DNA of 64,000 nt from Alphaproteobacteria bacterium (GTDB lineage: Bacteria > Pseudomonadota > Alphaproteobacteria > Elsterales > Elsteraceae). How positions within the stretch are numbered: position 1 is the first letter of the stretch; each line of letters starts with the position of its first letter. The notes under the pieces are model-generated. The model worked only from the letters and a program-made list of their open reading frames with translations. It was not told the origin of the DNA and made no database searches. The stretch covers positions 1 to 64,000 of the forward strand of contig RDXE01000036.1 in the NCBI GenBank assembly GCA_004292755.1. Direction: 5' to 3'. Shown here piece after piece: positions 44,440 to 53,705 of the stretch. The position numbers were made by a program, and so were the translations under genes.

Positions 44440-45576
44440 CTAGCTTTTCGCGCCGGGGCGAGGTCTGGCCCGTGCTTGCGGTGGTACACGGCGGCGCACA
44501 CGGGTGGCCAGGGCTAGGCGTTGCAGCAAGATCACCAAGCCGATGGGTACGGCAGCCCAAGCGTTCAGCGGACCAGCGGGCGGCAGCGCTAGCGTGACCG
44601 TGGCGCTGCTGGCAACCGCCTCGCAGGCGGTGCTGTCACCGATCACGACAACCGCTGCACCACTGTGCCGGGCGGCCTCCGCCATCGCGACATGGCCGGC
44701 GAGGTCCGCCCCCGCGCGCGCGATCAGCACCAGCGGTTGGGTTGGGCCAACCAGGGTTTCAAACCCTGCAACGGGGTGGCGGCACCCAACCGGCATGGTC
44801 GGCACACCTGCGAGACGGGCCAGCCGAATCGCAGCTTCGGTGATCAGGGCTTCTTCCGGGTCGCCTCCGGCGATGATGGCAGCCGGTGCGCCAGCCAGCA
44901 GAGACGCCGCCGTGTCCAGCGTTGATTGCTGTGGGTCAATCGCCGCCAGCCAGGGTCCGATACCGGTCAAGCCAGCCGCCAATGCCAGCGCATCAATAGA
45001 GGTGAGGCGGCGGCGGGCGACGGCGCAATCGAGCGCGAGCATCGCCATCAACCCCATCTGGCAGACCAGAGACACGATGCCATCGGGAGCCTCTGACGCC
45101 GGAACCGACCAGCCGAGACCTGGCTGGTGCCGGGCGTTAACGCCGATGGTCAGCAGCGGCAAAGGATCGAGGTGCAACTCAGCCAACAGCGCGGCGGGAG
45201 TGGCTGTCCGCGATCCCTCGGTGAGGGCGACGACGAGGCCGACATCCTGCAGGTGGGTTGGACGCTGCAATATCAGTTCCGGCCGCGACAGCGTCGCGGG
45301 CAACCGCGCATGACGATCCAGCCACCCGGCCCCCAACCGGGCGACGGTGTCTGTGCCAGTGCTGACCAGCAGCACACGTTCCCCGCCCAGCGGCAATGGC
45401 GGCAGTGAGCGGTGGCGGTTGTCCGCCACTTCCTCCACCAAGGTCAGTGGAGTGGCGGCCAGATCGCGCACCAGGGCCTGGAGCGCGCCATCGAAGCGCT
45501 GCACCGCCCCCTGCGGCGAGGGAGGCGGCGGTCCCGGTGGTGGTGGAACAGGAGCAGGCGTGCTGGATGCTGACAT
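44440..45576 (-). CDS. SIS-domain protein (double SIS, GlmS isomerase-like)
   Basis: 378 residues. After a Pro-rich N-terminus (PPPPGPPPPSP) come two sugar isomerase modules: the first has RVLLVSTGTDTVARLGAGWLDRHARLPA, the second AIIAGGDPEEALITEAAIRLARLAGVPTMPVGCRHPVAGFETLVGP. The layout follows GlmS isomerase/AgaS proteins without the glutaminase, but the usual Ser-rich phosphate loop of the first module is degenerate, so it may bind rather than convert a sugar phosphate. It is convergent with ptsP. Confidence 0.7.
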   Translation of the reverse strand: MSASSTPAPVPPPPGPPPPSPQGAVQRFDGALQALVRDLAATPLTLVEEVADNRHRSLPPLPLGGERVLLVSTGTDTVARLGAGWLDRHARLPATLSRPELILQRPTHLQDVGLVVALTEGSRTATPAALLAELHLDPLPLLTIGVNARHQPGLGWSVPASEAPDGIVSLVCQMGLMAMLALDCAVARRRLTSIDALALAAGLTGIGPWLAAIDPQQSTLDTAASLLAGAPAAIIAGGDPEEALITEAAIRLARLAGVPTMPVGCRHPVAGFETLVGPTQPLVLIARAGADLAGHVAMAEAARHSGAAVVVIGDSTACEAVASSATVTLALPPAGPLNAWAAVPIGLVILLQRLALATRVRRRVPPQARARPRPGAKS

Positions 45577-45780
45577 GGCGAGGGCCCAAGGTCAGGAGTA
45601 GCGGGGCCAAATGCCCGCCCCCTCCCTCAGCAGTCCCTACGCCAAACCAGATACCCGCAGAACTCCGCCATTCCCCGGTCGGCTCGGCCCGCTCTGTTGC
45701 AATCTGCAACGCGATGTTAGAGCGCGAAACACGAACGGGTGGCGGCCAATCCCTGCGCTGCGGCGGATTGACGGGTCGAG

Positions 45781-46977
45781 TTACTGGGCCGATGCCCATA
45801 TGCCGCGCCGTGCCTGTCGAGCCGTTGCCTCGTGAGTGCGGTAAGCGTCTGGTGCGGTGGGCGTGGTGCGGGCTGCGCCGTTGAACAGGGCGACCACAGC
45901 CAGATCTTGACCATTGCGAACCCGACAGACGTAGGAGACGGCGTCGGGCGCTAGGTCGCAGGTTACCTCGTTGCCCTGTGCGGCAAGATACTGGGCCATG
46001 CCTTGGGCTGCCGCGCCGCCAACGCCTTGAATTCCAGACAGGGTGACGGACACTGTTCCGATGATCAGGCGACCGGTGTCCTGCACCCGAGCCTGTCCAG
46101 AGAGTGTTGGTGGCAGCGCTGCCAGGGCAGGCGGTGCGGGTGGCGCCGCAGCGGTGGCAGGGGCTGCGGGCGCTGCAGCAGTTTGATCTGGCGTGACTGC
46201 CGCTGGGGCAGTCTGTGCTGGGGCAGTCTGTGCTGGGGCAGTCTGTGCTGGGGCAGTCGGGGCCGGGGCGACCTGCGCCGTCGCCACAGGTGATGCCGCC
46301 ACAGGTGGTGAGGGCACTGGTGATGCCGCCACGGCTGGTGCGGCTGCGGGTTGGGTTCCGCCGCCTGGGACATCGACAGCCCGGGTGCCGAGCAATGGCG
46401 ACGACAGCGGTGGCGGCAACACCGGTGGCCGGAAATGCTCCAAGTTGGGTGGCGGCAGATTGGAGTTCATCCGATCCGGGCGATCCGTGCGGATCAAAGC
46501 GTAGGAAGGTGCGGCAACTGGCGCAGCGGATGTCTGGTGTCCGCCGATTGTCGCAGCTGCTGTCCGCTCGGCAAACTGATCCATCGCCAGCTGCCGCCGC
46601 ACATAGTCCGCTGCCTCCCAGGTGGTGCCAAGCACTGTAATGAGGCTATTGACGCCGTTCTGTAGGCGGGAGGGAACGCCGTTGCGCTCCTCCGCCCTAA
46701 CGGTGATGGCCGACGTTGCCCTGGCCACAAAGGCGATATCGGCGGGCGTTTGCACCAATACCCCAGCGTGCCGGGCGGACCGACAGGGATTGGAACTCGG
46801 CGCATAGACTTGTGAGCCATAGACTTCTGCAAAAGGTGGGACGGTGTCGCACCGGCACACCGCGGCCCGCGCCCCGCCCAATGCCTCAGCGAAGGACGAA
46901 GCACATTGCGGCACCGTTTGCGCCAGCGTCGGACCAGCCCACAGCAACCCAGCAATCAGAAAGCACCAGCCGCGCAT
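45781..46977 (-). CDS. Exported LCCL domain - Pro/Ala linker - SNase-like domain protein
   Basis: About 398 residues from the ATG at 46977; signal peptide ends TLAQT. Residues ~20-85 look like an LCCL domain: a Cys-rich start, YGSQVYAPSSNPCRSARHAGVL. A middle linker contains PAQTA repeats. The last ~110 residues resemble a staphylococcal-nuclease fold (GTVSVTLSGIQGV ... YVCRVRNGQDLAVVALFNGAARTTP ... ARQARRGIWA), but the catalytic acid of the DTPE loop is missing, so nuclease activity is not expected. It ends a run of three exported-protein genes. Confidence 0.75.
   Translation of the reverse strand: MRGWCFLIAGLLWAGPTLAQTVPQCASSFAEALGGARAAVCRCDTVPPFAEVYGSQVYAPSSNPCRSARHAGVLVQTPADIAFVARATSAITVRAEERNGVPSRLQNGVNSLITVLGTTWEAADYVRRQLAMDQFAERTAAATIGGHQTSAAPVAAPSYALIRTDRPDRMNSNLPPPNLEHFRPPVLPPPLSSPLLGTRAVDVPGGGTQPAAAPAVAASPVPSPPVAASPVATAQVAPAPTAPAQTAPAQTAPAQTAPAAVTPDQTAAAPAAPATAAAPPAPPALAALPPTLSGQARVQDTGRLIIGTVSVTLSGIQGVGGAAAQGMAQYLAAQGNEVTCDLAPDAVSYVCRVRNGQDLAVVALFNGAARTTPTAPDAYRTHEATARQARRGIWASAQ
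46202..46261. repeat. 15-bp tandem repeat, four units, inside the LCCL-SNase gene
   Basis: Three identical 15-base units (GCTGGGGCAGTCTGT on the plus strand) at 46202-46246 and a fourth variant unit encode PAQTA repeats. Because the unit is a multiple of three, copy number can change without frameshift. Confidence 0.9.
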
Positions 46978-46988
46978 GCCGAAGCCCT

Positions 46989-48539
46989 CTAGTTGACATT
47001 GATACGAGTGAGGACTGGGGCATAACCAGAGCATCTCATCATCCCATCCAGTGTCATGAATGCCGTCACACGGGATTCAAATGTGCAGGTATGAGGGTCT
47101 TGGCGGCGCGTCGAAAAAAGTCCATTGCGGTCTGCGGCTGTTGTGACGATGCTGAAGTCAGCGCCTTGTACTCTTCCTGTAGCCGGACTCGATGAACGTC
47201 CAAAGGTTGTAACTCCCGTGAAAGCGCCATTTTGGGGGTTAAATTCTGAAATCTCCAACCGGACACTCGTCACTGCTTCAATGATGAGGTTTGGATCACC
47301 CTCACTTTGCCCCCAATTCGTCGGTGGAAACAACTGAACATGGATGGATCGATTGGTCCGCAGGAAGTGGACGAGCGCCATGTTCAGCAACACGGGATCG
47401 CGGGAGGCGTGGGCGGCTTCAACGCCGAGGCGACGGATGGTGGCGTCGGTGCTCGCCAATGCGCTTTCGATGGCGGCGATGCGAACCGCGCGGTCTTGGG
47501 AGGTGACCTGGGTGCGCAGGGTTTCCAGTCCAGCTTGGCGACCGCGCAGTTCTGCCATCGCTAGCGCTTGGGTCGCCTGAGCCTGCTGATCTGCAAGGGC
47601 GCGCAGGTCCGTGACCATTCGCTGGCGTTCATCGCGCAACTGGGCGATGCGGGCATTGGCTGCTTCAAGCTCGGCCACTTCGGCTTGGCGCTGCGCAGCA
47701 AGGCGCACGGCATCGAGGCGCCCTTGTTCGGTGGCCTGCTGCTCGCGCAACTCACGCTCCGCCTCACTGCGTTTCACTTGCTCCTCCAGCTTCTGGCGCT
47801 CTTCGGCCTCTTGAATCTGGCGCAGCGTGGCGCGTTGGGCGGCGGCTTGTTGCTCCCGTCGGACAGCCGCTTCTTGCTCCAGGCGCTGGGCTGCTTCGCG
47901 GGTGCGCTGTTCCTCTGCCAGCACCTCTCGCCGCCGTTGCTCTGCCAAGATGCGTTCGTCGTGAACGCGCTTTGCCTCCAGCACGAGCTGCTGGCGCAAG
48001 GTGGTCTCCTCCTGCGTGCCGACCACCACCACCCGACTGGGGAAGCTGTTTGCGGGTAACCCCAATTGGTCGAGAACGCTTTCGGTCTCCTCCCGCATTT
48101 CATGGTGCCAGACACCAGCGCGATAGGTCGATGTCACGACGCCGAAGAACTGCACCCGATGACCGACAGGATTGATCAGTCGGACGATGTGGATCGACCC
48201 CACTGTGTCAACGACATTGTAGGTTGGTTGGCTTTGGGTCAGGTCTGCGCGGATGCGGGTGCGAAGACGCGGGTCAATCGGTGTGCCTTCATTCACTTGG
48301 ACATCAATGGCAAAGCCGGTCACGCCCAGGAACTGTGCCCCAAGCATTCGAACCGATTCCTCCGCGATGCCGCGCTCAAACCATTGACGCAACTCCTCTA
48401 TCGTCAACGTCAGCCCTGGCCCCTGCGTCACGCCGGGTTGGTTGGCCGCGGGCCGTTGCGCCTGGACGGACGTCGGCAGATGGATCGCCAGGATCAAACC
48501 AATCGCGAGACCAGATCGCCCCAAGATGCGTAGCAGCAT
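46989..48539 (-). CDS. Exported coiled-coil protein of unknown function
   Basis: 516 residues, signal peptide to about SVQAQ. A folded N-terminal part (~30-185) contains VGSIHIVRLINPVGHRVQFFGVVTS. Residues ~190-340 are a long charged coiled coil rich in Arg/Glu/Gln, and a C-terminal beta-type part (~390-516) has three Cys. The ATG is 45 bases after the lipoprotein gene, and the stop is 11 bases before the LCCL gene. I know no family; cell-envelope location is likely. Confidence 0.75.
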   Translation of the reverse strand: MLLRILGRSGLAIGLILAIHLPTSVQAQRPAANQPGVTQGPGLTLTIEELRQWFERGIAEESVRMLGAQFLGVTGFAIDVQVNEGTPIDPRLRTRIRADLTQSQPTYNVVDTVGSIHIVRLINPVGHRVQFFGVVTSTYRAGVWHHEMREETESVLDQLGLPANSFPSRVVVVGTQEETTLRQQLVLEAKRVHDERILAEQRRREVLAEEQRTREAAQRLEQEAAVRREQQAAAQRATLRQIQEAEERQKLEEQVKRSEAERELREQQATEQGRLDAVRLAAQRQAEVAELEAANARIAQLRDERQRMVTDLRALADQQAQATQALAMAELRGRQAGLETLRTQVTSQDRAVRIAAIESALASTDATIRRLGVEAAHASRDPVLLNMALVHFLRTNRSIHVQLFPPTNWGQSEGDPNLIIEAVTSVRLEISEFNPQNGAFTGVTTFGRSSSPATGRVQGADFSIVTTAADRNGLFSTRRQDPHTCTFESRVTAFMTLDGMMRCSGYAPVLTRINVN

Positions 48540-48584
48540 CGCTCACCTCCGAGTTCATGCAACGGGATCATCAAACCCAACGGA

Positions 48585-49445
48585 TTAGGTTGGTTTCGGT
48601 GGTTCCATCCAGCCGCCCGCACCCGGTGCGGGTCCGGGGGCGCCACCCGGCGCTGCAGGTGCGGGCGCCGGTGCGGCGGCTGGAGGCTCCATCCACCCGC
48701 CAGCAGAAGGAGCAGGCGGTGGTTCCGCCCACGGCGAGGTCGGTTGCTGTCCATCCAGTGCGGGTGCGACCGCCTCCTCACTCTCTGGTGCACCGGGGCG
48801 GGGCCGCGCCGTTGCCGGTGCGCGCGGTGGTGCGGCTGGTGGCGGCGGAGGCCGTAGGGCAGCGACATCGCCACGGCGCTGTTGGCACTGCCGCAGCATG
48901 TCGATCGCCCGCGACGACCCTGCCAGCGACAGCACGACCGGGTTGCCAGATAAGTCTGGCACAACAATCGAAGCCCGATTGGCCCGTTGAAGCGCTTCAA
49001 CACCTGAGGAGTTCATGTAACCGCTGCGCAACTCGGTCTCTGGCCCAGGTTGTGGCTGTAGCCGCACATAGGCCGCCACGGTCATATCATTGCGGCGACC
49101 ATCCAGCTGCACCAAAGCATTGACGCTGCGACCACGGGGAATCCGCGTGGCATCCGGACGGATCAGGCGCAACGCGACACCCGCATCCGTTTCAAGGATG
49201 CCAAGCCCAACGCCATCGCGGCCCACTCGCTCCACCGAGCATGCAAGGTGCTGGCCGGTGGGCGTAACCCAGGTTGTGCCCTGCCAGGATTGGCCAGCGT
49301 CAAACGATCGAGCGAACATCGCCACCCGATCCCCTTGATTGTTGGCAGTTTGGCGGACTGGCGGCGGCCCGCCAGGAGTGACGCAGGCTGAGACTGCCAA
49401 AGACGCAGCACCCAACAGCAACCACCAACCGATCCGAATCGGCAT
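48585..49445 (-). CDS. Pro-rich lipoprotein of unknown function
   Basis: 286 residues with a lipoprotein signal (lipobox AVSAC). The folded part (~25-205) includes GQHLACSVERVGRDGVGLGILE and VVPDLSGNPVVLSLAGSSRAIDMLRQCQ, the latter resembling the C-terminal strand-helix of Ivy/IalB-type small periplasmic proteins. The last ~80 residues are Pro/Ala/Gly-rich with two GGWMEPP repeats. It leads the run of three exported-protein genes; no clear match to a named family. Confidence 0.75.
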   Translation of the reverse strand: MPIRIGWWLLLGAASLAVSACVTPGGPPPVRQTANNQGDRVAMFARSFDAGQSWQGTTWVTPTGQHLACSVERVGRDGVGLGILETDAGVALRLIRPDATRIPRGRSVNALVQLDGRRNDMTVAAYVRLQPQPGPETELRSGYMNSSGVEALQRANRASIVVPDLSGNPVVLSLAGSSRAIDMLRQCQQRRGDVAALRPPPPPAAPPRAPATARPRPGAPESEEAVAPALDGQQPTSPWAEPPPAPSAGGWMEPPAAAPAPAPAAPGGAPGPAPGAGGWMEPPKPT

Positions 49446-49659
49446 CTCGGCGCACCTTCAAAGTCATTGCCACGCAGCCGCAGCCAAAAGCATGCGCTGC
49501 CTTCGCTTACGACGCGTCAGCAGCCTATCTGTGCTCGAAGAGACTCTTCAAGCGCGATTTGAGCCTAAAACAAGCACGCAAAGAGGGGGAATATGACCAC
49601 GCCTCTGGATCTACTGCGACGACAATGTGCACACCACACTATTCAAACACGGTGAGACA

Positions 49660-49683
49660 CCCGCGCAGCGGCGGCTGCGCGGG
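49660..49683 (-). terminator. Strong GC hairpin downstream of fabI
   Basis: CCCGCGCAGC (49660-49669) and GCTGCGCGGG (49674-49683) form a perfect 10-bp stem with a 4-base loop, 36 bases past the fabI stop. A T-containing but interrupted stretch follows on the minus strand. Likely the fabI terminator. Confidence 0.55.
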
Positions 49684-49719
49684 CAGATCACATCGACTAA
49701 GAAATGGTGCCGGACGGGT

Positions 49720-50487
49720 TTAGGCGACCAAGTGTTGACCGCCGTCGATGTGGATGATCTCGCCGGTCATGCCAGCAGCCCCGTCTGTGCACAAGAACGC
49801 GGCGAGGGCGCCGCAATGGTCGATGGTGACGTGCTGGTGAATCGGCGCGCGGGCTGTTGCACGGTTGATCAACTCATCAAAGCGATCAATGCCACTGGCG
49901 GCGCGGGTTGCGATTGGACCGGGGGACAGGACGTGGACACGAATCTTCTTCGGCCCCAGTTCAGCGGCCAGATAGCGCGAAGACGCCTCCAGTGCGGCTT
50001 TGACCGGGCCCATCAGGTTGTAATGCTCCACAACGCGTTCTGCACCATAGAACGAAACAGTGAGCAGGGTGCCGCCATCGGTCATCAGCGGCTCGGCCAG
50101 CCGAGCCATACGGATGAAGGAATGGCAGGAAACATCCATCGCCTGGGAAAACCCTTCGCGTGAGCAATCGGTCACGCGGGCGTGCAAGTCTTCCTTCGGG
50201 GCAAAGGCAATGGAGTGCAATAGAAAGTCTAACTTGCCCCAGCGTTCGCGGATAGCATCAAACACAGCCTCCAGCTCACCAGCTTCGCGCACGTCGCAGG
50301 CACCGACCATCCAGGCATCCAGTTTTTCGGCAAGCGGGCGGACATAAGCATCGGCCTTGCCATTCAAGTGGGTAACAGCCAGCTCAGCCCCTTGCGCATG
50401 CATCTGCACAGCACAGCCATAGGCAATCGACTTGTCGTTTGCGATTCCGACAATCAGGCCTTTTTTCCCGGCCAGCGGTGCAATCAT
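49720..50487 (-). CDS. fabI: Enoyl-[acyl-carrier-protein] reductase (NADH) FabI
   Basis: 255 residues from the ATG at 50487, with AGGGGG upstream. GIANDKSIAYG is the divergent SDR cofactor loop of FabI; HSIAFAPKEDL, Tyr147, Tyr156 and Lys163 reproduce the E. coli active-site positions. It reduces enoyl-ACP in the last step of each fatty-acid elongation round and is the triclosan and isoniazid-class target. A partner fabB/fabA is not adjacent. Confidence 0.96.
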   Translation of the reverse strand: MIAPLAGKKGLIVGIANDKSIAYGCAVQMHAQGAELAVTHLNGKADAYVRPLAEKLDAWMVGACDVREAGELEAVFDAIRERWGKLDFLLHSIAFAPKEDLHARVTDCSREGFSQAMDVSCHSFIRMARLAEPLMTDGGTLLTVSFYGAERVVEHYNLMGPVKAALEASSRYLAAELGPKKIRVHVLSPGPIATRAASGIDRFDELINRATARAPIHQHVTIDHCGALAAFLCTDGAAGMTGEIIHIDGGQHLVA

Positions 50488-50686
50488 TCGAACCCCCTAT
50501 TCGTCAGTATGGCGCGACCGACCTCTTCGGCGCGCGGCGCAAGCAAACGCAGCCTGCGATGACAGCGTCTAGCTGTTCGCGACGGCTCGAATTGCCGCAC
50601 CCCTGCGGTATCCGGCGGATTTCAGGAGTTTGAGGCCCAGCAACTGGCGTTTGCCAGCGCTGGGCACCATTGTGTCGCAGGGGCTT

Positions 50687-52828
50687 TTAGCCCGGCAGAC
50701 GGCGCACTGGCAGGTCTTGCGGCACGCCCTCTGGCCAGCCGCGGGTGGTGCCATAGGCCCACACTTCGGCAATAGCGGCGTCTGGGGCAATCTCGCCGGT
50801 GTGTTGGACCACTGGGCCAATGGGGATCATTGCCCCCTCGCGCGCGAACACGGGGAACCGGTCGAGGGGCAGGGCAAGGCGCACTGTCCGACCGCCCTCA
50901 TAAGGCTCGCCTGACAGAAGATCATACCAGCGGCCCGACGGCAGGTAGACATCGACGATGCCACCCGGCGCCGTGATTGGCGCCACCAGCACATCCTCCC
51001 CGCAGAAGAACTGGGTGTCGAAGCTGTGGCTTTCCGGCTCGTCCGGCAGCATCAACACCATCGCGCGCATCACCGGCAGTCCAGTTTCGCTGGCTTGGCG
51101 TGCGGCTTGGCGCAGGTATGGGATCAGGCGCATGCGCAGGTTGAACCACTCCCGGCAAATCTCCTCGGCATCAGCGCCAAAGCCCCAGGGCTCCCGCACG
51201 CCAATGCCATGGAACCGGAAGTGGGAGGAGAACACCCCCGCCTGCACCCAGCGGACGTAGAGTTCGGCTTCGGGTTGCCGATCGCCATAGAAGCCGCCGA
51301 TGTCGGTCGCGTGGAATGCACCGCCCGACAGACCCCACGACAAGCCGCCACGGATCGAGCCGACCAGCCCGCCCCAATCGCTCTGCGGGTCACCACCCCA
51401 ATGGCCGGGATAGCGATGGTTGCCAACCCAAGCGGAACGACCCCACACCATCGCAGGCTCATAGGGGCGATACTCGGCAGTCGCCTCCCACACGGCTTTG
51501 TTGTAGAGGAAGGTGTAGACATTGTGCAGGCGCCGTCCCGTATCGCCATTATAGGCGACCACTTGGTCGGGCACCTGTTCGCCGAAATCAGTTTTCATCA
51601 CATCGACGCCTGCCTCCAGCAAGGGCTTGTGCAGCTCCTGCCAAAAGCGATAGGCCTCAGGATTGGTAAAATCGATCAATGCCGAAGTTGGCAATGGAGT
51701 GAGGACTTGACCGAACGGACCGGGGTCCCAGTGATACTGGTAGGGTTCGCCTGTGATCAGATCCTTCAGGAAGTATCCCTTTGCCGCTAACTCCGCATAG
51801 CGGGGATTTGTGAGGGAAACCAGCGGATATTCCCAATTGCAGATCCGGTAGCCCAGGGACTTCAGCTCTGCCAGCACCGGGGCCGGGTCGGGATAGCGCG
51901 CGGGATCCCATTCCAACAAGCAGCGGGTGGAGGTTTCCAGCCAAGCGCGACCATCAAAGGTGATCACGTCGCAGGGAAAGGCTCGTTCGCGCAACTCCCG
52001 CGCAGCCGCTAGAATGTCATCGGCTGTGCGATAGTAGGCGCGGCTGGCCCACACCCCGAAGCTCCAGCCCGGCGGCTCCGGCGGCTTGCCGACCAAGTGT
52101 GTGAACCGGTCCAGCACCTCGGCCGGTGTGCCGCCGATAATCAGAGTTGCGTCCAGCGCTTCGTCTTCAACTTCAACAGCATAGGTGCGGTTGGACCAAG
52201 CGCCATCGCCGCAGTGATGAACCACGCGGGCCGGGGTGTTGAGGAACAGGCCCCAGCCGAGCTTGCCGTCCACACCGGGTGTCCAACAAAACGGCACATT
52301 CTTGTAGGCAAGTTCGGTGTTGACGCCCAGGGCATCTTCCACGTGGCTGATCACCACACTGCCGCGTTTGTTGAGCGGGCCGAATTTCTCGCCCAAGCCA
52401 TAGAGCGGGCTGCGGCCATCGAGGGCGAGGGAGAGCAGCCAAGCCCGTCCATCCTCCCGCCGTGCCAGCGCAGGCAAGCGGGTCCAGCCGCGAAAGTGCT
52501 GATCGGTGATGGTGCTCAGCACCGGGCTGCCGAAGTAGCTGACGTCAAAGCGGGTTGGTTCAGCCGTCACGGTCAGGGCAAGGCTGCCGACCAAGGCCAT
52601 GACCCCCTGGTCGATGGTCCGGGCGCTGACGCCGTTCGGCGACAGATCCTCCACCATCAGCCCATAGTCCGGCAGGTCGGTGCGCCCGATGCGCAAGCGC
52701 AGCATACCAAGACCCGGTGAGGTGATCTCCAGCGGTCCGAGCGAGGTGGTGATGGTCACGCTGGTGTCGGTGGCGTCGGCCAAGGCCGCGCCCTCCGCGA
52801 TGTGCCAATCCGCGGCCTTATACCCCAT
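50687..52828 (-). CDS. Glycoside hydrolase family 31, alpha-xylosidase (YicI)-like
   Basis: 713 residues. The N-terminal beta domain precedes the barrel, which has FPCDVITFDGRAWLE, the nucleophile Asp414 in VDVMKTDFGE, HWGGDPQSDWGG (acid/base Asp in the following region) and SIRGGLSWGLSGGAFHATDIGGF. KTDFGE and the HWGGD region match YicI-type alpha-xylosidases rather than alpha-glucosidases or sulfoquinovosidase. No signal peptide, so it should cut imported oligosaccharides in the cytoplasm. It starts 10 bases after the last permease gene. Confidence 0.9.
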   Translation of the reverse strand: MGYKAADWHIAEGAALADATDTSVTITTSLGPLEITSPGLGMLRLRIGRTDLPDYGLMVEDLSPNGVSARTIDQGVMALVGSLALTVTAEPTRFDVSYFGSPVLSTITDQHFRGWTRLPALARREDGRAWLLSLALDGRSPLYGLGEKFGPLNKRGSVVISHVEDALGVNTELAYKNVPFCWTPGVDGKLGWGLFLNTPARVVHHCGDGAWSNRTYAVEVEDEALDATLIIGGTPAEVLDRFTHLVGKPPEPPGWSFGVWASRAYYRTADDILAAARELRERAFPCDVITFDGRAWLETSTRCLLEWDPARYPDPAPVLAELKSLGYRICNWEYPLVSLTNPRYAELAAKGYFLKDLITGEPYQYHWDPGPFGQVLTPLPTSALIDFTNPEAYRFWQELHKPLLEAGVDVMKTDFGEQVPDQVVAYNGDTGRRLHNVYTFLYNKAVWEATAEYRPYEPAMVWGRSAWVGNHRYPGHWGGDPQSDWGGLVGSIRGGLSWGLSGGAFHATDIGGFYGDRQPEAELYVRWVQAGVFSSHFRFHGIGVREPWGFGADAEEICREWFNLRMRLIPYLRQAARQASETGLPVMRAMVLMLPDEPESHSFDTQFFCGEDVLVAPITAPGGIVDVYLPSGRWYDLLSGEPYEGGRTVRLALPLDRFPVFAREGAMIPIGPVVQHTGEIAPDAAIAEVWAYGTTRGWPEGVPQDLPVRRLPG

Positions 52829-52838
52829 GTGCCACCCC

Positions 52839-53705
52839 TTACCCCTTGACGCCGCCGGCTGTCAGGCCGCTCACCACTCGTTCCTGGAAGATCACGATGA
52901 CAACCGCAATCGGCACAATGGCGACAATCAATGCCGCCGAGATGATCGGCCAGGGAAACGCGAACTCACCCTGATACAGGGTGATGCCCACCGGCAAGGT
53001 GCGCATCTGCATGGAGGACGTAAAGGACAGTGCCAGCAGAAACTCATCCCACGCATTGACGAAGCTGATGATGCCAGCAGTGAACACGCCGGGCGCGGTC
53101 AGCGGCAGCACCACCCGAAACAGTGCGCCCAGCCGGGTGCAGCCATCGATCATCGCAGCATTCTCCAGATCCCGAGGGATCGCGGAGAAGAAACTGACCA
53201 AAATCAGGATGCAGACCGGTAGGTTCAGCACGACATAGGGCAGAATCAGCGCGAGGTACGTGTTCAACAGGCCGAGCGCCCGCATGGTTTGAAACAGAGG
53301 CACCATCAGGCTGATCAGCGGAAACATCGACACAGCGACGATGGCCGACAGAATCACGTTCTTCCAGCGAATCCGCAGCCGCGCGATGGCGTAGGCCGCA
53401 AAGGCGCTGACCAGCAGGGTCAATACAGTCGACAGCCCAGCAACCACCACGGAGTTGAAGAAGAACCGTGCCAGTGGCTGGGCCGCAAAGGCCGTTAGAT
53501 AGTTCTGAAAGGTCGGATCTTGCGGCAGATAGCTGATCGGCACCCGGGTCAGTTCCCCCTCGGTCTTGAGGGAGGTCAGCAGCACCCAGAGGGCCGGGAA
53601 CATGCCATTCACCACAACCGCCGCACCCGCAGCGAACAGCCACAGCCGGTTGATCTTGATCTCGGCCTCGCCATGGGTGGCGACGGCGGCTGGGGCGGCA
53701 CTCAT
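52839..53705 (-). CDS. Carbohydrate ABC transporter permease (MalG family)
   Basis: 288 residues, six membrane helices after a short cytoplasmic tail. The EAA loop reads ENAAMIDGCTRLGALFRVVLPLTAP, contacting the ATPase. Partner of the MalF-type permease encoded upstream with which it overlaps by 4 bases. Confidence 0.92.
   Translation of the reverse strand: MSAAPAAVATHGEAEIKINRLWLFAAGAAVVVNGMFPALWVLLTSLKTEGELTRVPISYLPQDPTFQNYLTAFAAQPLARFFFNSVVVAGLSTVLTLLVSAFAAYAIARLRIRWKNVILSAIVAVSMFPLISLMVPLFQTMRALGLLNTYLALILPYVVLNLPVCILILVSFFSAIPRDLENAAMIDGCTRLGALFRVVLPLTAPGVFTAGIISFVNAWDEFLLALSFTSSMQMRTLPVGITLYQGEFAFPWPIISAALIVAIVPIAVVIVIFQERVVSGLTAGGVKG

Noticed and set aside
50687-52828. GH31 enzyme as a sulfoquinovosidase linked to the sulfolactate operon
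   Set aside because: Attractive because sulfolactate is a product of sulfoquinovose breakdown, but the KTDFGE and HWGGD segments match YicI-type alpha-xylosidases and not YihQ, the dehydratase next to it is of the enolase and not the Edd/IlvD type, and the loci are 46 kb apart.
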